Notes: a model not told the origin generated them from the letters alone. A DNA stretch of 64,000 bases from MAG-120531 sp038125995 (GCA_038125995.1 JAYPEX010000003.1:122847-186846), one strand, 5' to 3'; shown: positions 43,660 through 53,514, counted from the stretch's first letter. Program-made: numbers and translations.

Positions 43660-43705
43660 AGTTTAATTCACAGAACGACCCATACTTTATACACAAAGAA
43701 GGCAG

Positions 43706-44632
43706 TTATTTATTCACATACTGTAAATTTCTTGTAATACCTGAAAATTTAGTTCGCTTCAATGGAGATTTACGTGCTATTTCAGAAAAAACTTCAGCAG
43801 TCAGCTCCTGCCATTGAGACTTAGAATAATTGACATAGGGATTGGGAGCAAAACGTTCTTCTTTTGTAGTGATAGAAAATCGATTCCAAGGACACACATC
43901 TTGACAGATATCACAGCCAAAGATCCAATCATCAAATGATTTGTTTAAATCAGAAGGCATTTCCCCCTTTAATTCAATGGTTAGGTATGAAATACACGAA
44001 TTTGAATCGATCAAATACGGAGCCTTAATTGCATTCGTGGGACAGGCGTCTAAACAAGCTGTACAAGAACCGCAATGATCTGTGGCAATACTTGTATAGT
44101 ATTCCAATGGCAGATCAACGATTAACTCTGATATAAAATAAAAAGAACCTTGTTTTTTCGTTATTAAATTGGCGTTTTTTCCAATCCACCCTAATCCTGA
44201 ACGCTTGGCCCATGCCCGTTCTAAAATAGGTGCAGAATCAACAAAAGCTCTACCGTTGACTTCTCCTATTTCTTGATTTATAAAATTCAAGAGTGCTGTC
44301 AATTTATCTTTTACTACAAAGTGATAATCTTCTCCATAGGCGTACTTCGACACTTTGTAAGAATCTTTAACATCTATAGGTTCTGGATAATAATTAAAGA
44401 GAAGACTGATGACGGATTGAGCACCGTCAACTAATAAACGGGGATCTAGACGTTTGTCAAAATGATTTTCCATATAAGTCATCCCCGCCTGATGATTGGT
44501 GTTCAGCCAGTTTTCTAATCGAGGGGCTTCTTCTTCTAAAAACTCAGCTTTCGAGATACCACAGGAAGTAAAACCAAGCCTTTGAGCCTCAGCTTTAATC
44601 ATTTCACTGTAGGTCATTTTATTAGAAGTCAT
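43706..44632 (-). CDS. queG: Epoxyqueuosine reductase
   Basis: A 308-residue cobalamin- and Fe-S-dependent enzyme performing the last step of queuosine synthesis on tRNA. The N-terminal cobalamin-binding part contains YHFVVKDKL and the catalytic-Asp motif AFVDSAPILERAWAKRSGLGWIGKNANLI. Two 4Fe-4S motifs follow: CGSCTACLDACPTNAI and CDICQDVCPWN. The protein ends soon after, as in shorter QueG forms lacking C-terminal HEAT repeats. It is one base downstream of ruvB on the same strand. Confidence 0.95.
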   Translation of the reverse strand: MTSNKMTYSEMIKAEAQRLGFTSCGISKAEFLEEEAPRLENWLNTNHQAGMTYMENHFDKRLDPRLLVDGAQSVISLLFNYYPEPIDVKDSYKVSKYAYGEDYHFVVKDKLTALLNFINQEIGEVNGRAFVDSAPILERAWAKRSGLGWIGKNANLITKKQGSFYFISELIVDLPLEYYTSIATDHCGSCTACLDACPTNAIKAPYLIDSNSCISYLTIELKGEMPSDLNKSFDDWIFGCDICQDVCPWNRFSITTKEERFAPNPYVNYSKSQWQELTAEVFSEIARKSPLKRTKFSGITRNLQYVNK

Positions 44633-44633
44633 T

Positions 44634-45656
44634 TTAAAACAATCCTGGTTGTCCTTTAGAATAATTTCTACCTAAGTGTTTATAAGCCATTTCTGTAGCC
44701 TCTCTCCCTCTTGGAGTACGAACTATAAAACCCTGTTGTATTAAAAAGGGCTCATATACTTCCTCGATGGTTTCAGCGCTTTCAGAAACAGCAGTAGCTA
44801 AAGTTGTAATACCTACAGGACCTCCTTTGAATTTATCAATCAATGTGAAAAGGATCTTATTATCCATCTCATCTAAGCCATGAGTGTCGACATTAAGAGC
44901 TTTTAAGCCGTATTTAGCAATGTTCATATCGATTGCTCCAGTACCTTTAATCTGTGCAAAATCGCGTACTCTTCGAAGAAGTGCATTCGAAATTCTCGGT
45001 GTTCCTCTACTCCTACCAGCAATTTCAATCGCAGCTTCCTCATCAATAGGAGTTTTTAGTATCGAAGCAGAACGCATCACGATACTTGAGAGTAATTCTG
45101 TATTGTAATATTCTAATCTTGATTGAATTCCAAATCGCGCTCTCATCGGAGCTGTAAGAAGACCAGATCGAGTTGTTGCACCAACAAGAGTAAATGGATT
45201 GAGATTAATTTGAACCGAACGTGCATTAGGTCCACTTTCGATCATAATATCGATTTTATAATCTTCCATCGCTGCATAGAGGTACTCCTCAATCACTGGG
45301 CTTAAACGGTGAATTTCATCGATAAAAAGCACATCGCGTTCCTCTAAATTTGTTAATAGACCAGCTAAATCACCAGGTTTATCAAGTACTGGACCTGAAG
45401 TGACTTTAATACCCACTCCGAGTTCATTGGCAAGAATGTGAGCCAAGGTAGTTTTACCAAGACCCGGAGGCCCATGTAATAGAGTGTGATCCAAAGCATC
45501 ATTTCTCATATTTGCTGCCTGTACAAAAACCGATAAATTCTCAAGTACCTTCTCCTGACCAGCAAAATCATTAAAACTGAGGGGCCTTAAAGCTCTTTCG
45601 ATATCGACTTCTTCTTTTGAGAAGTTTTCAGATGTAGGATCTAAATGCTCATTCAT
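44634..45656 (-). CDS. ruvB: Holliday junction branch migration ATPase RuvB
   Basis: A 340-residue AAA+ motor of the RuvABC system. Walker A is HGPPGLGKTT (61-70), Walker B is VLFIDEIHRLSP near 113, sensor 1 is GATTRSG, the arginine-finger region is LTAPMRARFGI and the winged-helix domain ends with RTPRGREATEMAYKHLG. The family start (RPLSFNDFAGQEKVLENL) is intact. It lies 25 bases after the GIN-domain gene's end and precedes queG. Confidence 0.97.
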   Translation of the reverse strand: MNEHLDPTSENFSKEEVDIERALRPLSFNDFAGQEKVLENLSVFVQAANMRNDALDHTLLHGPPGLGKTTLAHILANELGVGIKVTSGPVLDKPGDLAGLLTNLEERDVLFIDEIHRLSPVIEEYLYAAMEDYKIDIMIESGPNARSVQINLNPFTLVGATTRSGLLTAPMRARFGIQSRLEYYNTELLSSIVMRSASILKTPIDEEAAIEIAGRSRGTPRISNALLRRVRDFAQIKGTGAIDMNIAKYGLKALNVDTHGLDEMDNKILFTLIDKFKGGPVGITTLATAVSESAETIEEVYEPFLIQQGFIVRTPRGREATEMAYKHLGRNYSKGQPGLF

Positions 45657-45681
45657 ATAGGTAAAGGTAATTCATTTAAGC

Positions 45682-46539
45682 TTATTCTTGAGTTGTGTTA
45701 AAGGCTTTCTTTTGAATTTGTGCACTACCTAAAAACTCCTTTACTTCTAATGTGGCTATCCCGTAAAAGTTAAGAATTGATTGATGATTTGAATAGAGGC
45801 CTACTTCTTTTATAGCATATATATCAGCAGTAGCTCTATCATTCAAGTGAAGCTCTGCAGTTTCAACTTTCATACCCTTTCCATTAAAATAACTGTCTTG
45901 AGACTGAGATAAAAATAAATTCACACAACTTCCAAGAGCATTAATTTCTGATCGATCTTCTAAATTGAATTTAGAATTAGTAATGACTCCAGAAAAATCG
46001 ATACTGGACTTATCTTTTGACTCAATTTCTAATTGATTGAGTGTCGCTGTTAATTTCATTTTAGAATGTTCCGAAAGGCTAACAGACAAATGATCTGCAA
46101 TTCCGTGAACATCAAGAGATGCTTTTCCATTTACATCGATCTCTAGAGGAGTCGTATTGGAATTTATATCGAGTTTTACACTTCCCTCTTTTAATTGAAT
46201 TGATTTTAGATTCACATACGAAACTGTAATCTGAAGTTCTTTTTTAGATTTGATTCTGTAATAGGAACTGATGTGCAAAACAGAATCTTTAACATTAAAA
46301 TTGAATACAGGAGGAAGATTGTCATCCGCCACAAAATGAACTGAGGGGGTCTCTGCCTTTTTAAAACTAATATCCAATTCCTCTTCTAGCACAATTGAAT
46401 TAAAAGCATCTAAAGCTTTATCTACTACTGCTACAGTTTTATTTCCCTTGATATCAGGTTTCTTTTGAGCAAAAGACCAATTAGAACTAAGAAGTATGAA
46501 TCCACAAACAACTAATATATAATAACGAGTATTGAGCAT
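45682..46539 (-). CDS. GIN-domain (DUF2807) secreted protein, function unknown
   Basis: A 285-residue protein with a signal peptide (about 1-24, cleaved before QKKP) and a long run of short beta-strands (about 45-275) alternating Val/Ile/Leu with Ser/Asp/Asn, the pattern of the GIN (putative autotransporter adhesin head) domain common in Bacteroidota. Example repeats are VKLDINSNTTPLEIDVNG and ASLDVHGIADHLSVSLSEHSK. It has no lipobox, so it is probably periplasmic. It starts just behind the respiratory operon terminator and heads toward ruvB and queG; no functional link is apparent. Confidence 0.75.
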   Translation of the reverse strand: MLNTRYYILVVCGFILLSSNWSFAQKKPDIKGNKTVAVVDKALDAFNSIVLEEELDISFKKAETPSVHFVADDNLPPVFNFNVKDSVLHISSYYRIKSKKELQITVSYVNLKSIQLKEGSVKLDINSNTTPLEIDVNGKASLDVHGIADHLSVSLSEHSKMKLTATLNQLEIESKDKSSIDFSGVITNSKFNLEDRSEINALGSCVNLFLSQSQDSYFNGKGMKVETAELHLNDRATADIYAIKEVGLYSNHQSILNFYGIATLEVKEFLGSAQIQKKAFNTTQE

Positions 46540-46581
46540 AGGGGTATATTTTTGTTTAAATTACAAAAAATACAAACGCAT

Positions 46582-46613
46582 AAAAAAGCCTTCCGTGAAA
46601 GAAGGCTTTTTTT
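46582..46613 (-). terminator. Rho-independent terminator after ctaD
   Basis: AAAAAAGCCTTC pairs with GAAGGCTTTTTT around a seven-base loop. The T-run on the minus strand ends the actA-to-ctaD operon. A-rich and T-rich arms on both sides make it potentially bidirectional. Confidence 0.9.
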
Positions 46614-46633
46614 ATTCAAAGGTTATAAACATC

Positions 46634-48442
46634 TTAGTGATGTAATTCTTCTTCATCATCACCCATAGGAACATTCTGAGGAACAAAATCTTGTCCAGGG
46701 ATGATATATTCACCTGATTGATCAGTTTTAGAATAATCGTACGCCCAACGGTGAACTTCTGGAATCGCACCAGGCCAGTTTCCGTGAAGGTGTTCTACAG
46801 GAGTAGTCCATTCTAAGGTGTTCGATTTCCAAGGGTTTTGTTCTGCTTTCTTTCCATAAAAGATACTGTGGATAAAGTTGTACACGAATAACAATTGTGC
46901 AAAGGCAGCAATAATCGCAAATACCGTAATTAAAATTTGAACGTTGGTCAATTCATCAAACATAGGAAACGCTGTGTTTTGGTAATAACGTCTTGGAACA
47001 CCAGCCATTCCTACAAAGTGCATTGGAAAGAATACTCCGTAAGCACAGACTGCTGTAATCCAAAAATGTGCAAACCCTAAGTTTTTATTCATCATTCGAC
47101 CGAACATTTTTGGAAACCAATGGTACACCCCAGCAAATAAACCGTACAGTGCAGAAATTCCCATTACCAAATGGAAGTGTGCCACCACAAAATAAGTGTC
47201 GTGTACGTTGATATCCAAGGTAGAATCTCCAAGAATGATTCCAGTTAAACCTCCAGTAACAAAGGTAGACACCAATCCAATGGAGAATAACATTCCAGGG
47301 TTGAACTGTAAATTTCCTTTCCACAAGGTTGTGATGTAGTTAAAGGCTTTTACCGCAGAAGGGATTGCAATCAATAACGTTGTAAATGTAAAGACCGAAC
47401 CTAGGAAAGGATTCATACCGGATACAAACATATGGTGGCCCCAAACGATAGTCGATAAAAAGGCAATTGCAATAATAGAAGTGACCATGGCTCTGTATCC
47501 AAAGATAGGCTTACGAGCATTAGTTGACATGACTTCTGAAGTAATTCCAAGAGCAGGAAGCAATACAATGTATACCTCAGGGTGTCCTAAGAACCAAAAT
47601 AAATGTTCATATAATACAGGTGATCCACCTTGATAGTGCAACACCTCACCTTGAATAAAGATATCAGATAAGTAGAATGATGTTCCAAATCCTCTGTCCA
47701 TGATCAACAATAATGCTGCAGATAATAAAACTGGGAAAGATACCACACCGATAATAGCAGTTACAAAGAACGCCCAAATTGTAAGTGGCAAACGAGTCAT
47801 TGACATCCCTTTTGTTCTAAGGTTAAGAACCGTTACAATATAGTTCAAGGAACCTAATAGAGAAGAAGCGATAAAGATCGCCATCGAAACTAACCACAAG
47901 GTCATTCCTAAACCTGAACCTGACTGTGCCATAGGAAGCGCAGAAAGAGGTGGGTAAACCGTCCATCCAGCAGATGCAGCACCAGTTTCAACAAAAAGCG
48001 AAAGCAACATGATCGCCGCTGAAGTAAAGAACAACCAATATGACAACATGTTTAGAAAACCAGAGGCCATATCTCTAGCTCCAATCTGCAAGGGAATTAA
48101 TAAGTTACTAAAGGTACCACTTAATCCAGCTGTTAGTACAAAGAATACCATGATGGTTCCGTGAATGGTTACCAATGAAAGATACATTTCAGCATCCATT
48201 ACACCACCTGGCGCCCATTTACCTAAAAGAGCCTCAAAAATTGGAAAAGACTTTCCTGGCCATGCTAATTGCATTCTAAAAAGAATAGACATAGCGATTC
48301 CAATAGCTCCCATGATTAAACCAGTAATTAAGTACTGTTTAGCAATCATCTTGTGATCTTGGCTAAAGATGTACTTTGTAACAAAGGTCTCCTTGTGGTG
48401 ATGCCCGTGATCTTCTGAATGTTCGTTTGCGTGTGCAGACAT
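46634..48442 (-). CDS. ctaD: Cytochrome c oxidase subunit I
   Basis: A 602-residue catalytic subunit with twelve core spans. Conserved features include the first heme-ligand region (LVTIHGTIMVFF), the CuB/cross-link motif FWFLGHPEVYIVLLPALG near 285-300, WGHHMFVSGMNP (two CuB His) and the HDTYFVVAHFHLVMG helix with heme a3 and heme a ligands. A histidine-rich, charged N-terminus (residues 2-18) precedes the first span. It reduces O2 and pumps protons. It is last in the operon that begins with actA, directly behind ctaC, consistent with an ACIII-oxidase supercomplex. Confidence 0.97.
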   Translation of the reverse strand: MSAHANEHSEDHGHHHKETFVTKYIFSQDHKMIAKQYLITGLIMGAIGIAMSILFRMQLAWPGKSFPIFEALLGKWAPGGVMDAEMYLSLVTIHGTIMVFFVLTAGLSGTFSNLLIPLQIGARDMASGFLNMLSYWLFFTSAAIMLLSLFVETGAASAGWTVYPPLSALPMAQSGSGLGMTLWLVSMAIFIASSLLGSLNYIVTVLNLRTKGMSMTRLPLTIWAFFVTAIIGVVSFPVLLSAALLLIMDRGFGTSFYLSDIFIQGEVLHYQGGSPVLYEHLFWFLGHPEVYIVLLPALGITSEVMSTNARKPIFGYRAMVTSIIAIAFLSTIVWGHHMFVSGMNPFLGSVFTFTTLLIAIPSAVKAFNYITTLWKGNLQFNPGMLFSIGLVSTFVTGGLTGIILGDSTLDINVHDTYFVVAHFHLVMGISALYGLFAGVYHWFPKMFGRMMNKNLGFAHFWITAVCAYGVFFPMHFVGMAGVPRRYYQNTAFPMFDELTNVQILITVFAIIAAFAQLLFVYNFIHSIFYGKKAEQNPWKSNTLEWTTPVEHLHGNWPGAIPEVHRWAYDYSKTDQSGEYIIPGQDFVPQNVPMGDDEEELHH

Positions 48443-48479
48443 ATTTAGAATATATTAATTTGTGTGGTTAATGAATTTA

Positions 48480-49535
48480 TTAGTTTGAGGCCATTTGCTG
48501 ACCAAAAGTTTTTTGAGAAGCTAGCCATTTGTTGTAAGAGGCTTCATCCTCTACGATGATCTTCATTTGCATATTGTAGTGAGATTTTCCACAAATCTTA
48601 TTACAAAGCAAAATGTAATCAAACTCCCATGGATCTGAATTTTCTTCTCCACGAGCAGCACGCTCTCCTCTAATTTTATTCGTGCGTGCAACTTTAGCTT
48701 GAACATCCTTTTGTGCACGCATTTCAGCAGTCGTTAAAGTAGGTGTAAAAGAAAACTCTGTAATCATTCCAGGTACACAGTTCATTTGTGCTCTAAAGTG
48801 AGGCATGTATGCAGAGTGCAATACATCTTGAGAACGCATTTTAAAATTAACTTTTCTTCCTACAGGAAGGTGTAATTCTTTTACTACGATATCATCAGCA
48901 GCATAGCTATCGGATTCATCGACTCCGAGGATGTTCGCTCTATCAATATCAATTAAACGAACATTGGCATCTCCGAGAACGTTGTCTTCTCCTGCATAAC
49001 GAGCCGTCCAGTTGAACTGTTGTGCATACAATTCAACAACAATAGGATCATCATCGCTATTGACATCCATAATATCGGTCCAAGTATAAAGGCCCCATAG
49101 AATTAAAACTGCTAATACAATTACAGGAATTCCTGTCCATAACAACTCTAATTTGCTATTATCAGCATAATAAAGTGCTTTTACACCAGCCTGACCGCGA
49201 TATTTAAAAGCATAGTAATGCAATAAGGCTTGTACCACCACCATTGCTATTAGTATAATCACAAAAGAAACAAGCATCAATAGATCGTACTCTGAACCGT
49301 GTTCGGAGGCTGCTACTGGTAAAAGAACTTTAGAGTATTTAACAAAACTAAAAATAGTAATCCCATAGATGAAAATTAAAAATCCAAACATCAAATAGCC
49401 ATTGACTCTGTTGTCCTTATCATTTGCAATTTGATCTTGTTGTTTGCCTGCTTGTGATAATTCAAAGATCTTGGTCATCTGGTAAATTGCAGCTCCAAGA
49501 AAAACTAATACAGCTATGGTTAAAAATCCAGTCAT
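48480..49535 (-). CDS. ctaC: Cytochrome c oxidase subunit II
   Basis: A 351-residue subunit with three N-terminal hydrophobic stretches (an extra one before the two usual spans, at about 2-17, 48-66, 82-107, then 130-150). The CuA domain carries HSAYMPHF (first His ligand, near 247) and CNKICGKSHYNM with Cys311, Cys315, His319 and Met322, a complete CuA site. There is no C-terminal heme c domain, so it is not a caa3 fusion; electrons must come from separate cytochromes such as ActE or ActA. Confidence 0.96.
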   Translation of the reverse strand: MTGFLTIAVLVFLGAAIYQMTKIFELSQAGKQQDQIANDKDNRVNGYLMFGFLIFIYGITIFSFVKYSKVLLPVAASEHGSEYDLLMLVSFVIILIAMVVVQALLHYYAFKYRGQAGVKALYYADNSKLELLWTGIPVIVLAVLILWGLYTWTDIMDVNSDDDPIVVELYAQQFNWTARYAGEDNVLGDANVRLIDIDRANILGVDESDSYAADDIVVKELHLPVGRKVNFKMRSQDVLHSAYMPHFRAQMNCVPGMITEFSFTPTLTTAEMRAQKDVQAKVARTNKIRGERAARGEENSDPWEFDYILLCNKICGKSHYNMQMKIIVEDEASYNKWLASQKTFGQQMASN

Positions 49536-49562
49536 CGTATAAATAATTGTTTACGTTGTTTA

Positions 49563-50918
49563 TTAATAATGAAAATGTTTACTCTCTTCAATCAATGGAT
49601 TGTTTTCAGGAGTAAGAGGTGCTTTTGTCAATTCTGTGAATACTACAAAAATAAATAATCCTGCAAAAAATAATAAAGCACTAATCTCAGTAAGACCAAT
49701 AGATGATTGATCTCCAACTGTAGCAGGTACGATCATGTGGTACACATCTAAGTAATGTCCAAATAAAATAATTAAACCAGTCATAATAACTAACCAATTG
49801 ATACGTTTGAAATCAGAGTTGATCAGTAATAAAACTGGAAGCACAAAATTGATGGCAATCATCAAAAAGTAAGAAAGTTTAAAATCTTGGATTCTTGTTA
49901 CAAAATAAGTCACTTCTTCTGGAATATTAGAATACCAGATCAACATGAATTGTGAAAACCATAAATAAGTCCAGAAGATAGAGAACGCAAACATAAACTT
50001 AGCCAAATCGTGAATATGACTGTTGTTGACCTGTTGCAGATACCCTTTCGATTTTAAATAGATTGTGATTAATGCAAGCACAGTAACTGCAGAAACAAAC
50101 ATCGTTGCAAAAACATACCATCCAAATAAGGTAGAAAACCAATGTGGATCTACACTCATCACCCAATCCCAAGACATCATAGATTCAGAGATAAGGAAGA
50201 ATACTAAAAATCCAGCAGAAAGTCTAAAATTCTTTACAAAGTTACTGTAGTCAGAGGCCGTATCTTGAGCAAGTGACCACTTTCTAGAAAATGTCCTGTA
50301 GGCTACCCATCCTCCAATAAAAATAGCAGCTCTAATTAATAAACCAGCACCATTGAGGTATCCTGATTTACCTTGAATTAATTTATCATGAGCAACTACT
50401 TCTGGATCTAACCAAACAAATAAGTGGTTCATATGAGCAACTGACATCGCTAGGAGTACGAAAACAATTATTCCACCTGGAACTAGGTAAGCAGTAATAC
50501 CCTCCATTACTCTAAATAACAATGGTGACCATCCTGCTTGAGCAGCACGATTGATTCCGTAAAAGGCCAATACTCCAAGAGCAATGAACAAGAAAAATAA
50601 AGCAGCCACATAAACTGCAGCCCATGGTTTATTTTGAAGTTGTTGTAACAAATGAGCATCGTGACTTGCATCGTGTCCTGCATCGTGAGTTGCAGTAGCC
50701 TGATGATCATTAGACTCCATATGAGTGTCAGTAGCTTGGTGGTGTTCAACAGCTGGTGCAGCATGAGCCTCACCGTGACCTCCATCGTGTTGCGCTACGA
50801 TTGCCTTTGCTTCTTCAACAGTTGAAGGAGCTGAAATAAATCCTATTGCTATACCAATAACACCTACTGCCATAAGTATGAAGGATGCTATTCTAAGTCT
50901 ATTTGAAAATGTATACAT
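49563..50918 (-). CDS. actF: Alternative complex III subunit ActF with a histidine-rich insert
   Basis: A 451-residue NrfD-related membrane subunit with about ten spans, part of the quinol:cytochrome c/oxidase oxidoreductase. After the first span (about 9-29) comes a soluble stretch at 41-90 with eleven histidines and repeated THD/GHDASHDAH elements before the second span. Further motifs such as MSVAHMNHLFVWLD and ESMMSWDWVMSVDPHWFSTLFGWY are typical of ActF. It is followed by ctaC with 27 bases between, so ACIII and the oxidase are one transcriptional unit. Confidence 0.92.
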   Translation of the reverse strand: MYTFSNRLRIASFILMAVGVIGIAIGFISAPSTVEEAKAIVAQHDGGHGEAHAAPAVEHHQATDTHMESNDHQATATHDAGHDASHDAHLLQQLQNKPWAAVYVAALFFLFIALGVLAFYGINRAAQAGWSPLLFRVMEGITAYLVPGGIIVFVLLAMSVAHMNHLFVWLDPEVVAHDKLIQGKSGYLNGAGLLIRAAIFIGGWVAYRTFSRKWSLAQDTASDYSNFVKNFRLSAGFLVFFLISESMMSWDWVMSVDPHWFSTLFGWYVFATMFVSAVTVLALITIYLKSKGYLQQVNNSHIHDLAKFMFAFSIFWTYLWFSQFMLIWYSNIPEEVTYFVTRIQDFKLSYFLMIAINFVLPVLLLINSDFKRINWLVIMTGLIILFGHYLDVYHMIVPATVGDQSSIGLTEISALLFFAGLFIFVVFTELTKAPLTPENNPLIEESKHFHY

Positions 50919-50938
50919 ATTACTTTACTTATCGGTAA

Positions 50939-51499
50939 TTATTTTGTTAAGTCTTTCTTTAGCTTCATCACGTAATTTGAAACTAACCAGCGCTCTTTAT
51001 AGTTTAGTTGATTCTTGTAAGAACCCATTGAATTTAATCCGTAAAAGATGGTATGGTAAGCTGTTCCTACAGTAATATTTCTAGCTGCATCAGCATAAGA
51101 AGGAACCCCTAAAATCTTTTCACGCATTACTAGATTTCCTTGACCATTACCTTTGGTACCATGACATACGGCACAATAGATGTTGTATAATTCTTTACCA
51201 GCTTTCAAATTAGCTTCAGAGTTTAAATCTGAAAATGGTATCGATTGAACTCGTGCTAAATCCTTCCCATCAGGAGTGTTGGAATAATCATAAGGCATGT
51301 GGCCTCTAGCAATCGTGTTTGCTGGAGGAGTTAAAGCAGCAGAAGCATTCATGAATGCCACAGGAGCGTAGGTATCGTAACCTACATCCTCATACATATT
51401 TGGAAAGAAAACGTAATTTCTACTATTCTTATCATTATTGCAAGAACCTAAAAGGGCTATCAATGCAACGAATACTATGGTTTTAATACTATATTTCAT
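50939..51499 (-). CDS. actE: Alternative complex III monoheme cytochrome c subunit ActE
   Basis: A 186-residue lipoprotein (lipobox LLGSC, Cys20) with a single heme c motif CAVCH (109-113). The conserved family stretch ARGHMPYDYSNTPDGKDLARVQSIPFS precedes it, and candidate Met ligands lie in LVMREKILG and GLNSMGSYKNQL. ActE sits at the periplasmic face and can pass electrons from the ActA hemes toward the oxidase. Gene order D-E-F is conserved, with an 11-base spacing to actD. Confidence 0.94.
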   Translation of the reverse strand: MKYSIKTIVFVALIALLGSCNNDKNSRNYVFFPNMYEDVGYDTYAPVAFMNASAALTPPANTIARGHMPYDYSNTPDGKDLARVQSIPFSDLNSEANLKAGKELYNIYCAVCHGTKGNGQGNLVMREKILGVPSYADAARNITVGTAYHTIFYGLNSMGSYKNQLNYKERWLVSNYVMKLKKDLTK

Positions 51500-51509
51500 G
51501 GTCTACTTA

Positions 51510-52031
51510 CTACTTTTCTTCAGATTTAATTTCTACGGCTCCAGTTTCAGATAAAAGCTCGATGAGGTCCGACTCGTGTTCACCTGCTATAATTTCCATA
51601 ACAAAATGATCATCTGTTGATCGAACATCAGGATTTTCAGCCTTTTTAAAAGGCCACAATTTAGAGCGCATATAAAAAGTGATTACCATTAAGTGAGCTG
51701 CGAAAAAAACAGTTAACTCGAACATAATTGGAACGAATGCAGGCATATTTTCTAAATAAGAAAAACTTGGTTTACCACCGATGTCTTGTGGCCAATCTTC
51801 AATCATGATGAAATTCATCATGGTGATAGCTACAGAAAGACCAATCAATCCGTAAATGAAAGCTGCAATAGCGATTCGAGTCGGTGCAAGACCCATGGCC
51901 TTATCTAATCCGTGAACAGGAAAAGGGGTATACACCTCTTCGATATGGTATTTTGCCTCTTTAACTTTTTTAACAGCTAACAATAGGATATCGTCGTCGT
52001 TATAAAATGCTTGAACTACTTTAGATGCCAT
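51510..52031 (-). CDS. actD: Alternative complex III subunit ActD (DUF3341)
   Basis: A 173-residue protein with two spans (about 54-76 and 98-119) and a cytoplasmic N-terminal domain with the DUF3341 motif EEVYTPFPVHGLDKAMGL (about 32-49). It carries no cofactor motif; in the solved Flavobacterium complex ActD is a structural membrane subunit. It lies two bases after actC. Confidence 0.93.
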   Translation of the reverse strand: MASKVVQAFYNDDDILLLAVKKVKEAKYHIEEVYTPFPVHGLDKAMGLAPTRIAIAAFIYGLIGLSVAITMMNFIMIEDWPQDIGGKPSFSYLENMPAFVPIMFELTVFFAAHLMVITFYMRSKLWPFKKAENPDVRSTDDHFVMEIIAGEHESDLIELLSETGAVEIKSEEK

Positions 52032-52033
52032 AA

Positions 52034-53482
52034 CTATTGATCCTTTTGAGTTGATTGAACTATTTTAGCGGCCACCTTTGGCATTTCATACAAAGGTTTT
52101 CCAGCTTCTCTTAATTTCTTGTATTTCTCACCAGAAGATTTTAAAATGGTCTTCACCTCAGCCTGAGCGATCACAGGGAACGTTCGCGCATATAATAGGA
52201 AGAGCACAAAGAAGAATCCAATGGTTCCGACAAAAATTCCAATGTCGACGAATGTTGGAGAGAACATGGTCCATGAAGATGGTAAGTAATCTCTGTGAAG
52301 TGAAGTCACAATAATTACGAAACGCTCAAACCACATTCCGATGTTTACGACAATAGAAATAAAGAACGAGAACATAATTGAAGTTCTCAATTTTTTAAAC
52401 CACATAAATTGTGGTGAAAATACGTTACAAGTCATCATCGACCAGTAGGCCCATGCATAAGGACCAGTTGCTCTGTTTAAGAAAGCATACTGTTCGTACT
52501 CGACACCAGAATACCATGCAACGAATAATTCAGTAATATAAGCACAACCAACAATAGAACCCGTAATCATGATGACAATGTTCATGAGTTCGATGTGTTG
52601 AATCGTGATGTAAGCTTCCAGATTAGACACTTTTCTCATGATGATCAAAAGCGTATTAACCATCGCAAATCCTGAGAAAATCGCACCAGCTACGAAGTAT
52701 GGTGGAAAGATAGTGGTATGCCATCCAGGAATTACAGATGTAGCAAAGTCAAATGATACTATGGTATGCACTGAAAGTACTAGTGGGGTAGCTAAACCAG
52801 CTAACACTAGCGAAACTTCTTCAAAACGTTGCCAATCTTTAGCACGACCTGTCCACCCAAAACTTACTAATGAGTATATTTTCTTTTGGAATGGTTTGAC
52901 AGCTCGATCACGAATCATCGCAAAATCAGGTAGCAAACCAGTCCACCAGAATACCAATGAAACTGATAAATACGTTGATATCGCAAATACATCCCAAAGA
53001 AGAGGTGAATTAAAGTTAACCCACAACGAACCGAACTGGTTCGGAATTGGAACAACCCAATATGCTAACCAAGGACGACCCATGTGAATGATTGGAAATA
53101 ATCCTGCTTGGACTACTGAGAAAATTGTCATTGCTTCTGCTGATCTGTTGACAGCCATTCTCCATTTTTGTCTGAAAAGCAAGAGTACTGCAGAAATCAA
53201 GGTTCCTGCGTGACCAATTCCTACCCACCAAACAAAGTTGGTAATATCCCAAGCCCATCCTACGGTCTTGTTTAATCCCCAAGTACCAATACCTGTTGAG
53301 ATCGTGTAAATAATACTACCCAATCCCCAAAGAAAGGCAGTAAGTGCAATTGAAAAAACGATCCACCAATGTTTATTGGCCTTTCCTTCAACAGGAGCAG
53401 CGATGTCCTCAGTTACATCGTGGTAACCTTTGTCTCCTAAAACAAGTGGTTTACGTATAGGTGCTTCGTAATGCGACGCCAT
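52034..53482 (-). CDS. actC: Alternative complex III quinol-binding subunit ActC (NrfD family)
   Basis: A 482-residue ten-span NrfD/polysulfide-reductase-type protein. Family motifs include TNFVWWVGIGHAGTLISAVLLLFRQ, PIIHMGRPWLAYW, HTIVSFDFATSVIPGWHTTIFPPYFVAGAIFSG and MWFERFVIIVTSLHRDYLPSSW. In ACIII this subunit holds the menaquinol oxidation site near the Fe-S clusters of ActB. It lies 32 bases after actB in the operon. Confidence 0.95.
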   Translation of the reverse strand: MASHYEAPIRKPLVLGDKGYHDVTEDIAAPVEGKANKHWWIVFSIALTAFLWGLGSIIYTISTGIGTWGLNKTVGWAWDITNFVWWVGIGHAGTLISAVLLLFRQKWRMAVNRSAEAMTIFSVVQAGLFPIIHMGRPWLAYWVVPIPNQFGSLWVNFNSPLLWDVFAISTYLSVSLVFWWTGLLPDFAMIRDRAVKPFQKKIYSLVSFGWTGRAKDWQRFEEVSLVLAGLATPLVLSVHTIVSFDFATSVIPGWHTTIFPPYFVAGAIFSGFAMVNTLLIIMRKVSNLEAYITIQHIELMNIVIMITGSIVGCAYITELFVAWYSGVEYEQYAFLNRATGPYAWAYWSMMTCNVFSPQFMWFKKLRTSIMFSFFISIVVNIGMWFERFVIIVTSLHRDYLPSSWTMFSPTFVDIGIFVGTIGFFFVLFLLYARTFPVIAQAEVKTILKSSGEKYKKLREAGKPLYEMPKVAAKIVQSTQKDQ

Positions 53483-53514
53483 AATATATATCTAGTTACG
53501 TTCGTTATTTATGA

